Source: Xiphophorus maculatus (lineage: Eukaryota > Chordata > Actinopteri > Cyprinodontiformes > Poeciliidae). From it: 64,000 bases of DNA. The notes under the pieces are model-generated. The model was not told the origin of the DNA and did no database searches. It was given only the letters and a program-made list of their open reading frames with translations. The DNA lies in contig NC_036446.1 in NCBI RefSeq assembly GCF_002775205.1, positions 16,430,565 through 16,494,564 of the forward strand, in the 5' to 3' direction. How positions within the stretch are numbered: the first letter of the stretch is position 1; every line of letters begins with the position of its first letter. Of the stretch, positions 23,909 to 37,300 are shown one piece after another. The position numbers and the translations under genes were made by a program.

Positions 23909-24922
23909 TAGGGCTGTTGTATACAAATATTTTAGTAATTGAGTCATCTATCAATTATTCTTATGATTAATCAAGTAATCGGATAAAAAAATTTATAAAA
24001 TAAAATATTGGTAAATCTAACATAACACCGGTGTTACTATCGGTTACTAGCATCAGTCCACTTTTAAAATATTTGAGCATCTCTAACAGTTATTTTTTTG
24101 TAGTTTAGAAAACTAACCTGTAACAATAATAGCTCACTTTCTAAGTTAACCTGAAGAAAAGTTATACAAAGATCTGAAATTATATTCAATTTAATAATAA
24201 AGAGGCAGGCTCACAAATACGCTTATGAAAATGTCTTCAGCTTTTAGTTTATGTATTCATCTTCAGCGAGTTTAACAGATGAATTCTCACCTTGCCCCGT
24301 ACCTGTCGAGCTTTGGGTTTGAGGATACGGGAAATGTCGTCTGGACTGGGGGGCTTGGGATGGGTGAGGTGAGGGGCAGGAGAACGAACGGAAGAACGGG
24401 GGAGCAATACTGGATATTTATGGCACCTTCATTCGTCACACTCAGAAACTCATCTACCAGCCACGATGTACCGCCACCATGATTTCCGCCACCCGTTTGA
24501 TATGAAATCTATTGTGCGGTTCGTCCGTAAAGCTACACTTACACTGTAAGCATCAGCTACTCAGCCGCCCGCCGTCTTCAGTCTATCCGCTCACCTGTAT
24601 GAATACTCCTGCTGCGCTCTCACTCGCTCTGAACCAGCAGCTCCCGGAGGAGAAAAGCTGCCGTACTCCAGGCATCGTGCCAGTCATTTTAAGGATGCTT
24701 ATTGGTCCTCCGAAAACGATGAAAACTAGGGCATTATCACCAACTTGAAAATTGGACGTTATGATGGTAACACTTTGTTTTCGTCAACAACTCAGGCGGA
24801 CGTAAGAGCTCCGCGCAACGCAAATAATGTTCCGACAGGAACACGTTGGCTAAATAATTAACTCAAGGAGGAATTTTAATAATCGAGGTACTCGAATCAT
24901 TCGAGGAACCGTTTCAGCCCTA
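23909..24922. mobile_element. hAT-type nonautonomous transposon with intact 8-bp TSD
   Basis: The element starts TAGGGCTG and ends CAGCCCTA, and is flanked on both sides by GTTATTTT (23901-23908 and 24923-24930). An 8-bp duplication with CAGCCCTA-type ends is characteristic of hAT elements. The inner ends pair loosely (AATTGAGTCATC against GAATCATTCGAGG). The 1014-bp interior has a GC-richer core (about 24280-24740) with no transposase I can recognise. It ends 397 bp before the aqp9 ATG. Confidence 0.85.
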
Positions 24923-25124
24923 GTTATTTTAGCAATAACCCTATTTACAGTTTAATAAATATTCCTATTTGCCTCTAAAAGCAAAAACAAATCTGACAAA
25001 TTAAGTTGAGATTTTGTTTCCTTTTTCTTATTTATTGTAAAACTAATATTTCTTGAGTAGAGGAACTTGAATGTGTCTTGTTTGGGTCTCAATTGCGCTG
25101 ATCCAGATATTATTATTGTAATAA

Positions 25125-25319
25125 TAATTATATCTTTTAAAGTGGACCCCTTGTGGTTGTCCCGGGAAACAGAAGCAGGGAGCTTAGCGCGTCCGGCAGT
25201 GGGAGGCGACAGCCTGCGCTCTCAGCTCCGCACTGCCTCCATCAGAGCTGTTGGCTGTTTGTTGTGATCGGAGGAAGGCATCAAATAGTCCCAGAAAACA
25301 ACGTCGACAGTAATAAAGC
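25125..25319 (+). promoter_or_regulatory. aqp9: Probable aqp9 proximal promoter and leader
   Basis: An AT-rich TTATATCTTTTAAAG at about 25127-25141 could act as a TATA-like element, giving a leader of about 160 nt. No CpG island and no strong consensus. Inference only. Confidence 0.25.
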
Positions 25320-25421
25320 ATGGAAGAAGAGAGCAGGAGGAAGATGAAGGAGAAATTTGGCCTGAGGCGGGACATCTCCAAGGAGTTCCTGGCGGAGTTT
25401 CTGGGGATTTTTGTCCTGATC
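25320..25421 (+). CDS. aqp9: aqp9 coding exon 1
   Basis: Residues 1-34: a charged cytoplasmic start [14 protein letters not shown], then the beginning of membrane segment 1 ([14 protein letters not shown]). Phase 0, donor GTGAGTATT. The ATG is the first in frame at this exon. Confidence 0.94.
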
Positions 25422-28335
25422 GTGAGTATTATTCCTCCCTCCCTCTGCACCTGTCACCCAGCTTAAACAGCCGCTTTAAAGCTGCTAATAAGAGTCTCTG
25501 CGGACTGACCGCTGTCCCTCAAATGCCTCTGCTAGCAGATAATTGGAGGCTCTCTGAGGAGAAGATGGAACTAATGTGATTTTTTTTATGGCTTTTTCCT
25601 CACACATAATGTGTTTCTTAAAGCTACAAGGTTGTAAAAAGTAGATAATGATTGAAGTTTATCAAATAATATGCAGAGCAGCACTGTGTTATCTTCCAGT
25701 AGAGTCCCAGCCTCCACCTGAAACCCTCTGAGCTGCAGCTGTCACCTCAAAGAGAAGAAAAAAAGTCTGCTTTAATGTCTGGGACGGCCCATCAGAGGGC
25801 TGATGCATCTTCCACAACAACCCTCTTTATTTGTGGATGACTGCTTTCGCCTCAACCCCCCCCCCCCCCCCCCCCCCTAACCCTCTAAATTACTTGTGCG
25901 TTTTACCTAATAAGTGAGGGATTAATTATTGTTTTGAGCTCCAGCTTGGACAAATTGTCTGTGGCAGTCAGAGGCTGTTTGTGGACAAGAGGGCTAGTGT
26001 AAATGGTGATCTTAATTGGAATGATTAGAAACAATGAGGCTTTTCTAGCTGTGCTCTTTGTGTTTTTGTTCTTGTCTGTGTCCCAGCTCTTTGGATGCGG
26101 TTCAGTGGCCCAGACGGTGCTGAGTAAAGGGGCTCTGGGAGAGCCGCTCACCATCCACGTCGGTTTCACCCTGGGAGTCATGATGGCCATCTACATGGCG
26201 GGGGGAGTGTCAGGTAAGAGACGCTCACACGTTGGATTCAGACCGGTTTTCTCCAGGTCGACTTTGATTCCTGATTGGCAGGTCAAATATAGAAAAAAAA
26301 TATTACAATTCTTCCATTTTCTCAACCAAAACTGTGCACTTTCCCCAGTTAAATCGATAAACTGATGTCACTTTGTGTCGTACACCTGGAGAAAAAGCTG
26401 CGCTCACTTAAACCATTTCTGATTTGCTTACTCATATTATTTTAACAATATATGTAGATTTTTTTTTTCTTGTATTATTTCTCTTTTTCTTGTCATCAAG
26501 TTATTTTATTATTGTTTTTGTGCAGTTTTAAACTGGTTTTTAAAGTGGTATATAAATAAATTTGACTCTGACATGTAAACGTTTGTTGATGTTTTTTTAA
26601 AAGTTTCCTCCAAAAAGCTGAATGATTTCCAAGCCAAATATTCTTTCAATATGATTAGAAAATAATTAATCAGACTGTTAGTTTCTGCAGTGATGCAAGT
26701 GATAAATCCTTTAGTTTATAATGACAAAAACAGGCAAAATAATGTAATATGATAATTGGAAAAAAAAGGTACTCTGGTAAAAAAAAAAAAAAAAAAACAA
26801 TTAGCGGATATTTAAGATAGTCTAGGTTTTGTTTGTGATATTTAAAAAATTACTTTACTCATTTTTACATTTGTTAATTCATGCAGTAATTTGCGATTTA
26901 AGACCCAAAGAAGCACATATCCAGGTATAAATATCAGGCAGGATCAAATGTAATGGTGCAGTTCAAATTAATTATGTCCTTTCTTGATCCTGCAAACATT
27001 TCAGTTTTTGAGTTTTTACTTTCTGGCAGTGAGAAGGAACGCTTTAATGTTTTGACTTTAAAAAATGTTTAATTATCCTCAAAGTACCTTTGCTGCAAAC
27101 TTACGTGAACACTACAAAAAGTAATGTCAGAGGTTATTAAATGTTAGAAATTTAAATTATTACACATTTAATCAAGCATATTAGTTTGTAAATCCAAAAT
27201 AAAATTTTGATTACAATCTAATTTCAGTACATTTAACCTTTACCAAGTCAATAAATCTTTTCTTTTTTGAAACAAAGCAGATCATCAAAATGATGATCAA
27301 TAATTTGTTTGAATTGAGGTGTTTTAGTTGTGCAAGTACATTTATTCAATTAATTGTAATTTGACTAATTTGGTTTTTACACTCATATAATTTCAATTCA
27401 GAAATGTGGATTAATTCTGCAGCAGCAAAAAGCATCTTTATCCTGAGACAGACAACGGTGGTGAGAAAAATATTTATTCTTTATTCAGACGGGTTACTGG
27501 CTGTCTCTAGCAAAGCAAAGAAAATTTTTTAAATCACTTTAATCTATTTGTTATTAATGGCTGTGTAGAGATAACTGTATAATTATTTGTACTCCTGTCA
27601 GCTTTACATGTAATGTTGCTGCCATTAAACCAAGAAGTTTATTTCTGTCACTGAGATAAAAATGTCTCTCAAAAGTGATAAAACATAAAAAGAAATTGTG
27701 TGTGTATTTAAATTTATACACATATAAAAAGAAATTCAATGTCATAAATTGAGTCTAAGCTTCTCAAATATCAACTAAGAGGAGTTGCAACACTCCAACC
27801 ATGCTTGTTTTTGCTGAGCAGCATTTCTGCAGGTCTCCACTGTTATTTTAGCAACTTGTCTTTGGTGATGAATCTGAAGTCTTTCAGACCGGAAGGCCTC
27901 TGTGCCATCATCCTAATCTGTCACTCAGGATTCTGTCTGAGTTGCTTCAAAATGTTGTTGCTTCTTCCAGTCGGAAAAATAAAAAACCTTTTTACCTAAA
28001 TCTCTCAGGTTTGTCAGCAGTCATATTTTCTCAACTAAAGCTGAATATTCTACAACAGAATATACAGCTTTAGCAGCAAAAACATGTGGCGTATTTTTAA
28101 ATTAGTTGGAGTATTTCCAGTATGTTGGCTCTTATTTGTTTTTGTAGTAAACTTTTAATACTTTTTTTTGTTTGAGGCGTTGCATGTTTGGACAATTTTT
28201 CTGTCTGGTTTGGGAAGCTGGGAAGCTGAGTGGTCTGAGGATGCGTAACCATAGCAACAAGGTGGTTTCTTTTTACAACTTGGAGCATCTTATTAGCATC
28301 GCAAAAGATCCAATAATATCTAAACTACAACGTAT

Positions 28336-28380
<45 letters not shown>

Positions 28381-31300
28381 TATAGTTTCAATATTAAACA
28401 ATATTATGAATCTATTCAGACTTTAATACACTTATAAAATATATTATGATTATTACTATCATAGTCAGCCTATAGCCAAATAAAAATGTTTCTTTTTCTA
28501 GGTATATGTTTCAGTAAAATTAACATTGTTCTTTTATTCTATGAACTACTGACAACATGTCTCTGGAATTCAAAGCAAAACTTTAGTATTTATTTTCAGA
28601 AAAAGAGTTCAGAAATCAACATTTGGTGGAATAACCAGGAGGTTTTCAATGGGGTTCAATGCAGTGGACTCTTAGTTTTTTCAGAGCTGTGCAGCAAACC
28701 CATATATGTTAGTCCTGTGGTATAAAAATCATTAGCCAGCATGGCTAACGCTGGTCAATGCACACCTGGTTAGTCTGTGCAACAACATCAGAATAATAAT
28801 GACTATTATGTCTTTTTTGTGAGGTAAAATCAAGGTAATAAAAAAATCTACTTGAACAAGTAGAAAATAAAAATTTCCTCCACTTTCAGGACAGTTCTGT
28901 ATTTTACAGAATCATTTATGACTTTTACGGTTGGTGTATGTTTCTCTCTTTGGAGTAAACCTTCAGATTAACAGAAGATTAAGCCATGAATCGACGCTAG
29001 AGACGAATGTTGTGATTTTTCAACAATCGGCTCCCTATTAAGAGCAGCTTGGAGACTTCAGAAGAATAGCAGAAAAGCCAGAGGACAGAGAGGTTAATAT
29101 ATGGAAAGCTTTTGCTGCATGACTGGGCCATTTGGTCCGCAGCTTGGTGGGAAGCTTCTGTCCAACGACATCTCTGAAGATGATCGTAGGTATTGGACTA
29201 ATGAGCTTTACAGGGGCATGGGTCTGTGGAGATGAGGGGGGTCAGGTGTGACAAGCCCGGCTCTCTGGGCTTCCCTGGCAGAGCGGCCCCATAGGAGAAG
29301 AAAACTCAATTGGTATCACTTTGTAGTCTGCAAATTTTAGCTGACAGTGTATGGTAAGTGTGACACATCATGGTCACTCTAATGACCTGCAGTCTACGTG
29401 TGCCTTAAGCAGATTCAGGCAGATTATGTCAGAAGCAATTCGGGCAGGCCGGGCCGGCTGCTTGTCATGGCCGGTGTTTGTGAACAGGATGGGGAGATTA
29501 ACAATGAGCGCATGGCTGATACCCCCCAGTGGTGTTACCCCAGAGAGGTCAAAGCCAAGATCCCAGAGTGTTAAATAAATGACCCCACACTTGGTAACAA
29601 TTGGCTGGAATGTGCTCAACACTTCACTTCAGGACAAAATATGGGAAAACAGATCTGAGGGAGCACAAACCCAGAAGAGTGAGCCGGAAAGTGTTGGCTG
29701 AATGGAAGAGGTTTGGTGATCACTGCATGAATCTGCAGGCCGCTGAGGTTTGATCTGCAAAACCTCTTGAATTTCAATTGTGCAAAACCTAAGAGAAAGT
29801 CAAAATGGAAGAGCTGGTGGGGAAAAAACGATGTCCTGCATGCAAGAATAAAAGCAGATTTTATAAAAAATAGCTACATTTACTCAGTTACATTGAAAAA
29901 TGTAACTTTTAGGAATATATTTTTGTGCTGTTCTGTTTACTTTTACTAGGACTCTCCACCCACTGAGCGTAATTTCACTGGATGATGAAGAAGCGTATTT
30001 TAACCAGAAAGACACACACACACACCTGCAGTTTCATATTGATTTTTTTCCCCTTTTTTTGTTATTTATATGAATTACTTTCAATTTGACCTTTAAAATT
30101 TCCATTTATTTTATATTTTGTTCCGTCTAATGTTATTTTTACATATTAAATAATTTGTTTTCACAAGTTACTCAGTTCTTGAGTAGCTTTTTTACTCAAA
30201 AATCTAAATAATTTTTTAGATTTCTATTTTTTACTTCTACTTAGTAATAATATGTATAAGTAGTGCTATTCTTACTTGGTAACTCCGATTATAAGTGCAT
30301 CAAATTGGGAAATGTGTTTTCTTAAAGTTAAAGACAGTAAAAGTAGAAAAAATCTCAAACGTTTTGATGTCAGTATTACTTTAGCTTTTAAATACAACAA
30401 AAAAGTCTGCAGAAAAATCATTTAAAATGAGCAAATATGGTTTTTTTGTGACTTTTTGTTGTATAAAAATATAAGTAGTTTTAAAAACCTTTTAATTTTT
30501 CGCTGTCACTCTAAGATGTTGACGTTTCTTGATTTCTCCAGGAGCCCATGTGAACCCGGCTGTGTCTTTGGCCATGGTGATTCTGGGGAAGCTGCCTCTG
30601 AAGAAGTTCCCCATCTACGTGGTGGCGCAGTTCCTCGGAGCATTCGCCGGTTCCTGTGCCGTCTTTGGGTTGTATTACGGTGAGCTTAAATGTAGAAAGT
30701 GTGGCAAAACAAAGAGCAGAGAAATGTCCAGGGTTTCCCCCAGTGTATTACAAGCCTGGCGGGCCACCAGGCTTTACTTCTGCCCTCACCAGACTAAACA
30801 TTGCTTATTTATTGAGGTCTTTTTAAAATGTTTGCATTTTTAAAGACTTTATGGCTGGTGTTCAGGTATTAATATTCCAATCTTTTAACAACACATAATT
30901 ATCAAGTCATATTTTCAAATTTCCTGTGAACTTTAAGCATTTTTTAACTCAAGAACACGACAGGCTGCTGGATGAACGACTGTCCCAGCATTCAACCGCC
31001 AGGCGTAGCAAGTTTTCTGGGGGAAACTTTTAAGTCTTTTTTTTTTTATTATATACATCTGGTGGTTAATTTTTCTCTCCTCAGATGCTTTGATGGACTA
31101 CACCGGTGGAGATCTTGCAGTTACTGGTGAAAATGCAACAGCCAACATATTTGCATCTTATCCTGCAAAACATCTGTCGGTGCTAAACGGGTTTGTTGAC
31201 CAGGTGAAGTTCAAAATTTATATTTCTGATCGTGACCATCACAGATATATATAGCTTAAAGAAATTTATGATAATGTTTTTTTGAATTACACAGGTTTAA

Positions 31301-34300
31301 AGTGAATATTTAGGTTTTACCTCAAACTTATCATGGTGTTATCTTTGTGGGATAATTTATAAACACTGGATAAGCTGACAAACTCGAGTTAAGTTAATCC
31401 GCTATTTTAAAGAAAAGTGTTCTAGATTTTATTAAAAATATGTTTTACTGGCTTTCAGATACCAAAAGATCCAATTAAACAATAAAAATATTAGAAATAA
31501 CTAAGACAAAACAGGATTTTTTTTTTTTTTTTTAGAAAATAGTCAATTCAAGTTAAAGTGCCCTTTCCATTCTGTAATATTTCTGGTAAAATTGAGTACA
31601 AATGCTAAAAACTAATTTTTTGTTTTTGTTTTGACATATTCACACAGTGAGATACTTTTGACTTTTGTTTGTTTTTAAAAAATAAAATAAAATACTGATG
31701 CCACACTTGTTGGTCATTTTAACTCCTGCAGGTGTTTCCAGCTCTTCGGGTTAAAAATAATTTATTTTAATATTTTATTTAAAAACTGAACCCACCCATT
31801 ATGGACAGGTTTCAAGTCCTGCTGGAAAGTTAAAATATTTAGAAGCTGTTAGAAATACTCTCATATTTTTTGGTAGATGACTTTGGATGGTAATTAGTGA
31901 GGAGAAAAAAATCTCCAAAAGTTAAATATGTAGTTAAAGGGATGTTTTTCAGTGTAAAGACAATATTACTGTGGTAAATATATATTTACCTGAAGGCTTT
32001 TTACACATCATTATCAGGTTGGATGCAGATTTAATGTGTACAAATGTTTTTGAGATGTTTTGTGCAGGTGACATTATATTTAAATTATTTCAAAACCTGC
32101 AGCAGAAGACCAGGTCATTTAAAAGTTAAAACCCTGGATTTGACACAGACCTGAGAAAGATTTTAGTGTCTCCAATCAAAATACAAAACTGTGACAGTTG
32201 AGTTGTTTGAATGAAGGTTCCTTAAGGTGAGACGCAAAAATAATGTCCTTTGTACTCATGTTATAAATGTTTGAATTATTTTGCTAATTAATCTTTCACA
32301 TGTTTTCTGGAGTTGGAGCTTCTGAAATTTGGTGTGATGTGACGGGAAAAAATCCAGAAAATCTTCATTTATATTGATAAAAGAAAAATTAAACGTGAAG
32401 ATTTAGCTTTTAACAGATTTTATATTTAACAATATACAATTGATGCAGATGGTGTAACAAATATATAAATATATATATTGTAAAATATATTTTTAGCTTT
32501 ATATCATGTTACAAGGTTACTCCCTCATCAAAACATACCTGGAGTTTTGATTTGATTCTTTCATGCATGTTTGAGAAATCCTTTAATCTCCATGGCAACC
32601 ATTCAGCTGTGCGAAACGCCTGGGTGGACCAAGAACTGCCTCTTCCACTCAGATCCTTCAGATTAGCCAGCAGCAATTAGCAAACACTTGGTGGAACTGT
32701 GCATCTGCTCATTAAATGAGATGCTTCTCAGAGTAACGCTGGTAAAAATGTCATTAAAGGGTTAATAGAGGAGTCATGACTTCTTGAAGGCGAAGTGTCA
32801 GAGAGTTTTTAAAGAGACAGAGACCTAATTTCAAGACATCAAATCAGGAACTCAAATTTCTTTTAAGTCAATTTTGATTCTATAACATCTTAAAGTAACA
32901 TAGTTACTTGACTGTGCCATAAAATGACACTACGTGGCAGGAAAATCCATGATTGTGCCCCTTGAAGCCGTCTCACGCACCGTGAAACAGGAATAGAGAC
33001 CCCCTAATAGGCTTAAAGAAACACAGATCAGAGGTCATTGCGGCAGATGAGAGGACTCAAAAACTTCCTCTCAAGAAGCAAATTCAGCAGCTAAAGCAAA
33101 CCCAAGGGCAAGGATGGGGGAGCATCCTGCTCCAAAGCCTGCGCCAGGGCCCCGGTCGATCAAAAGACCCAAAACAAATTCATTGTCCTTTCCTTTCCTG
33201 ATATTCAGAACAATGTTTTAATAATTATTCAATGCTTCTGCTTCGGAAGGTTATTGCCACTGGAGCGCTGGTCCTGTGCATCCTGGCCATCACTGACAGG
33301 AAGAACATCGGCGCCCCAAAAGGCATGGAGCCGCTCTGCATCGGCCTGACCATCATGGCCATCGGCGTCTCCATGGGTCTGAACTGCGGCTATCCCATAA
33401 ACCCGGCTCGAGATCTCGGCCCGAGGCTCTTCACCGCTGTGGCTGGCTGGGGCATGGAGGTGTTCAGGTAATTTAGGTCTTTATTAGTGAGAAAAAGCTT
33501 CAAAACTAATAGAAACTGGTGAAAATCTGGTCTCTGGCCTTCTCTATGGAGAGCTTCCAGCACTGTTTCTGTTCCAGTCCAATCTGAATTAATATTTTAA
33601 ACACAATACATGTTTAAAAGGAACAGTTTCTCCCACATATAAATATGAAATATTTAAAAGTTTATTTCAAAAATAGAACCACTGTATGTTCCTTAGACTC
33701 GAATGTCAAAGCTGCACGCAACATCTTATGTCTTCAACTTAAATATTAATAAGCCAAAGTTCAAAAAATGAAAAATAAATACAGCTCGCTAATGTAATTT
33801 TGTTACAGCCGAATTTTAGAGATACTGCATGGTTCCAGGACTGGGACGAGGTTTTATATATGAGGTGCACAAAGAAGCAATGGTTTCTGTTTTAGATGCT
33901 TCTCAACAGTCACAGGCATGAAAAGCAAGTTTAAAATGGAGAAGATGTCTAAAAACTAACTTTACAATGCAGTGGATTCAAAATATTTAATCAAATTAAA
34001 ATAATTATTATAAATATTACAATAATAATAATTTCTTGAAATGAACAAACTGATCAGTTCATTACAGCAGACATCGGGTACAAGAAAAATGTCCAAGCTG
34101 TGACCACAAATTTTAAAGAAAATCCGTGCAGAGATCCTCAGTTTGTTTCTGAAATACTAAAATATTGCTTTTTAAGGTTCTGTGATGTTTTTCCAGCTTT
34201 AAAAACGCCGCTGAGTTTTTTTTTTTTTTTTTTTTGTTTTAGTTTCCCTGAACACATTCTCAGTCTGGGCACAATGATTTAGGTTTTAATTCAGAGCCAA

Positions 34301-37300
34301 ATTGGTGTGATCGACACATTCCTGCGGCCGCCTCGTCGGGCTCAGTGTTCGGATGGTTGGTAAATACGTCTGTGCCTTTGCCCTCGGCGGCCGTCATCCT
34401 TGACCCCGCTCTGGACCAATCTGTTTAACCCCTGCCCCTGAAAGCGTCTGTGCATGTCGCTGCTTAAAGGCATTGAGACTGACTGCTATGGTTGTCAAAC
34501 AAAGAACAAAACGCTGCTGGGGTAAAAATGTCTAGAAAGTCCAGACCGGTGCAGTAATAAGGCTGCTCAGTTAATCTCAGGGTGTGTGAAAGCAACTTTT
34601 TTTAAAAGAAAATCTAGTTTGAAAATGATACTGAAATCTAAATACAATATGGGAGATGTTGCTCCAGATGTGGATCCTTCAGCTATAAATGGATTTACAG
34701 ATGTAAAATGTTTGAATTTCATGCATTTAAAGCATCCTGCCGAGTTTATTACAGTTAAATAAAACTAACAAAATAACAAAACTGAAAATGAGAAACATTT
34801 TTGTTAACTGAAAATAATAAAACCAGAAAATAAAACTAATGCTAAAATACTGAAATTATAGATATAACATTCTTTGTTTTAATGTTTATGAATCTACTTA
34901 TTAGCCTTTTGAACTGATGTGAAATTGGTTTATTTTTTGCCCCACAAAAGCAGTTTATGTCATCATTACGTTACTTCATGCTCCCCCTGGTGGCGCTGTA
35001 CGATGGCAGCAAAAGTTTGGAGAAAACTTTTTGTTCAACAATAATTTAACACGTTTTTTGAAACTTGTATCTTCTGTTATGCAACCGATGCATACGTAAT
35101 CACAATACTTTGAAATTTTTGACTTCTGCACCTAAAAATTAACCAAATTTAGAAAACAAAAAATACTAATTTCTACAGTACTATATCTAATAAAACCCAA
35201 GCTGAAACTAAACAATATTTAACTAATAAAAACTAGAAACAAAAACTCTCAATGAAATAAAACTGAAATATAATGAAAATATTACATCCCTGTCTCCTAC
35301 CATGATAATTTCAGTACATTTGTTTTTCTTTGCTCAGTTGTGACCCAGAGAGAGTCCATCTCCTGAGCTGATCAGCAGATTTAAGTCTCTAATCCAGACG
35401 TCTGCCACCTCCAGCTTCCTGGCGGAGAGACTCAGTCTAATTCAGACGACTGTTTACGTCTGTCCATCTATCCTTTTACCTCCATGGACCTTACCACAGG
35501 GGCCACTTTTCATTGGCTGATGCCCATTTTACGTAGTAGAGCGGCTACAACGTGCGTGGCTGTCTCACAAACACACAGTTAGCTTCCCGTTAGCTAAGTA
35601 CAGCATAATGGCAGTACTGATACACCTTGAAACCTGTCTGCTACACAGTCTTACGTTAGCTAAACAGATCAATATGCAATGTGTCTGTATCTGACATACA
35701 CTAAAGATTTTATTTTAGCAGAAAAGGCTTTGGACTAAACTGTTACTCGTGTTAGCCACGTTAGCACCAAGTACAGTGTATCAGGCCTAGACACACTCAA
35801 ACATTTGCCAACAAACCACAGGAATAACCCACTGATTTCAAAAGTAACCTACAAAACGATGAATGCCCGACTTATCCAGCCTTGCAAGAACAATAGGCAT
35901 CAGTGATTTTGTCCGCAGTTATATTGATGTAGAGGGTGTGTGGATCTGCCGTTTTCCTCATCGAGCGACAGCATTTTGCTGTGACGTGCACACCTTGCTC
36001 AAACACCTTGATCTCATCCAAAAAAGATGACCTGAACTTCTTAGTTCCTCTGTCCATTGTAGTAGCTGATATAATGTGAAAATCCGGTAGTAATGATGCA
36101 CTAATCGAGTCAGAAATACACTGCAGAGAATCAGTCGAAGTGGAAGACGCCATGTTGACATAGAAACAACGCGCCAAGAGGCTTTGTTTGTGAGACTTGC
36201 AGCCACGTGGGATTTTCTAGGTCGGCTGTGGGCGGAGTTTGGTAAGGTCCATTAACGGCCCACACCATGACACTGACCTGCCGTACTCTGTAATCTCAGT
36301 AAACCAGACTCAGAATAAGAGCGAGGACACAACAACAAGCAGAGGACTGTTCTGTAATCCACACTAAATGGGTGGTTACACCAGACTGAATAAACAATGT
36401 GTGTTTTTGTTTTTTTTATGTGGATTTTTATTTTATATAGTATTGGATGAATTACCACAATTTCCGGCCTATAAGCCGCTACTTTTTTCCCCACGCTTTG
36501 AATCATGCAGCTTATAGCCCAGTGCTGCTTTTCTGTGGATTTTTCTTCAACCGCTCTGTAGCAGGAAGTGAATCACTGGAAGTCAAAATTGGAAAGCAAA
36601 GAAGAAAGTTCTGAGTTTCAAGCACATGCTGGCAGCAGGCACGACGGAGAAATGTTTTCAAACTCATACCCCCTCATCATGGAAACCACACGAAGAAGTT
36701 TTTAAGTTGAAGGCTATCGATCTGGCAGATTGATAGCCGCTGCACGTCCGAATCCATGGTTCGGCGTTATAGACGCAGGGCTGCGTCCTTTAATAGCAGA
36801 TGTATTCAGGACACAGTCCTCTGCTGCATCCTTGTGGAAAACCGAGAGCGGCGGAGAGACCAGCAGTTTATAGCCTGGTGGGGCTTATACAGTATATGTA
36901 TGTCTCCAGTTTTCCTTCTTTCTTTTCTTAACTTTGTGGGTGAGGCTTATAGTGAGGTGCGCTCTATAGTCCGGAAAATACGGTAGAAGAAAATGACTGA
37001 TCTATTAAGAAACTGATCAGAATCTCAGCATATCCTGATAAACCCAACTTGCTCCGTAAATCTGCATAGTGGTATCAACCTTCCAGACCGCTCAGGTCTT
37101 CTGGTTCTGCATCCCCAAAACCAGAACCAGTGTAAAGATAAAATCAATGAACATTTAAAATAAGAAAAACTACAAGAATTGACGTAAAACAACAATACGA
37201 CATAAATAAATAAAGCAAAAGCCGAGGAATAAAAATTTATATTAAGGAGTTTTTCCAAACAACCAGAGTTATAATTGGAAGGTTTACAACAACACATATT

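Larger units (their letters stand above)
20396..25319. other. aldh1a2-aqp9 divergent intergenic region
   Basis: 4.9 kb between the two start codons. It holds the aldh1a2 promoter on the left and a hAT-type element (23909-24922) on the right. 20600-22800 is of medium GC with no gene or repeat I recognise; 22900-23900 is strongly AT-rich. Confidence 0.6.
26214..30541. other. aqp9 intron 2
   Basis: 4.3 kb, AT-rich. Contains a TA microsatellite, a degraded MITE A copy (about 28487-28689) and a possible repeat at 29838-30300. 29000-29760 has higher complexity and no repeat I recognise. Confidence 0.55.

Noticed and set aside
29000..29760. Possible conserved enhancer in aqp9 intron 2
   Set aside because: It looks more complex than the surrounding AT-rich DNA, but one sequence gives no evidence of conservation, so it is not called.
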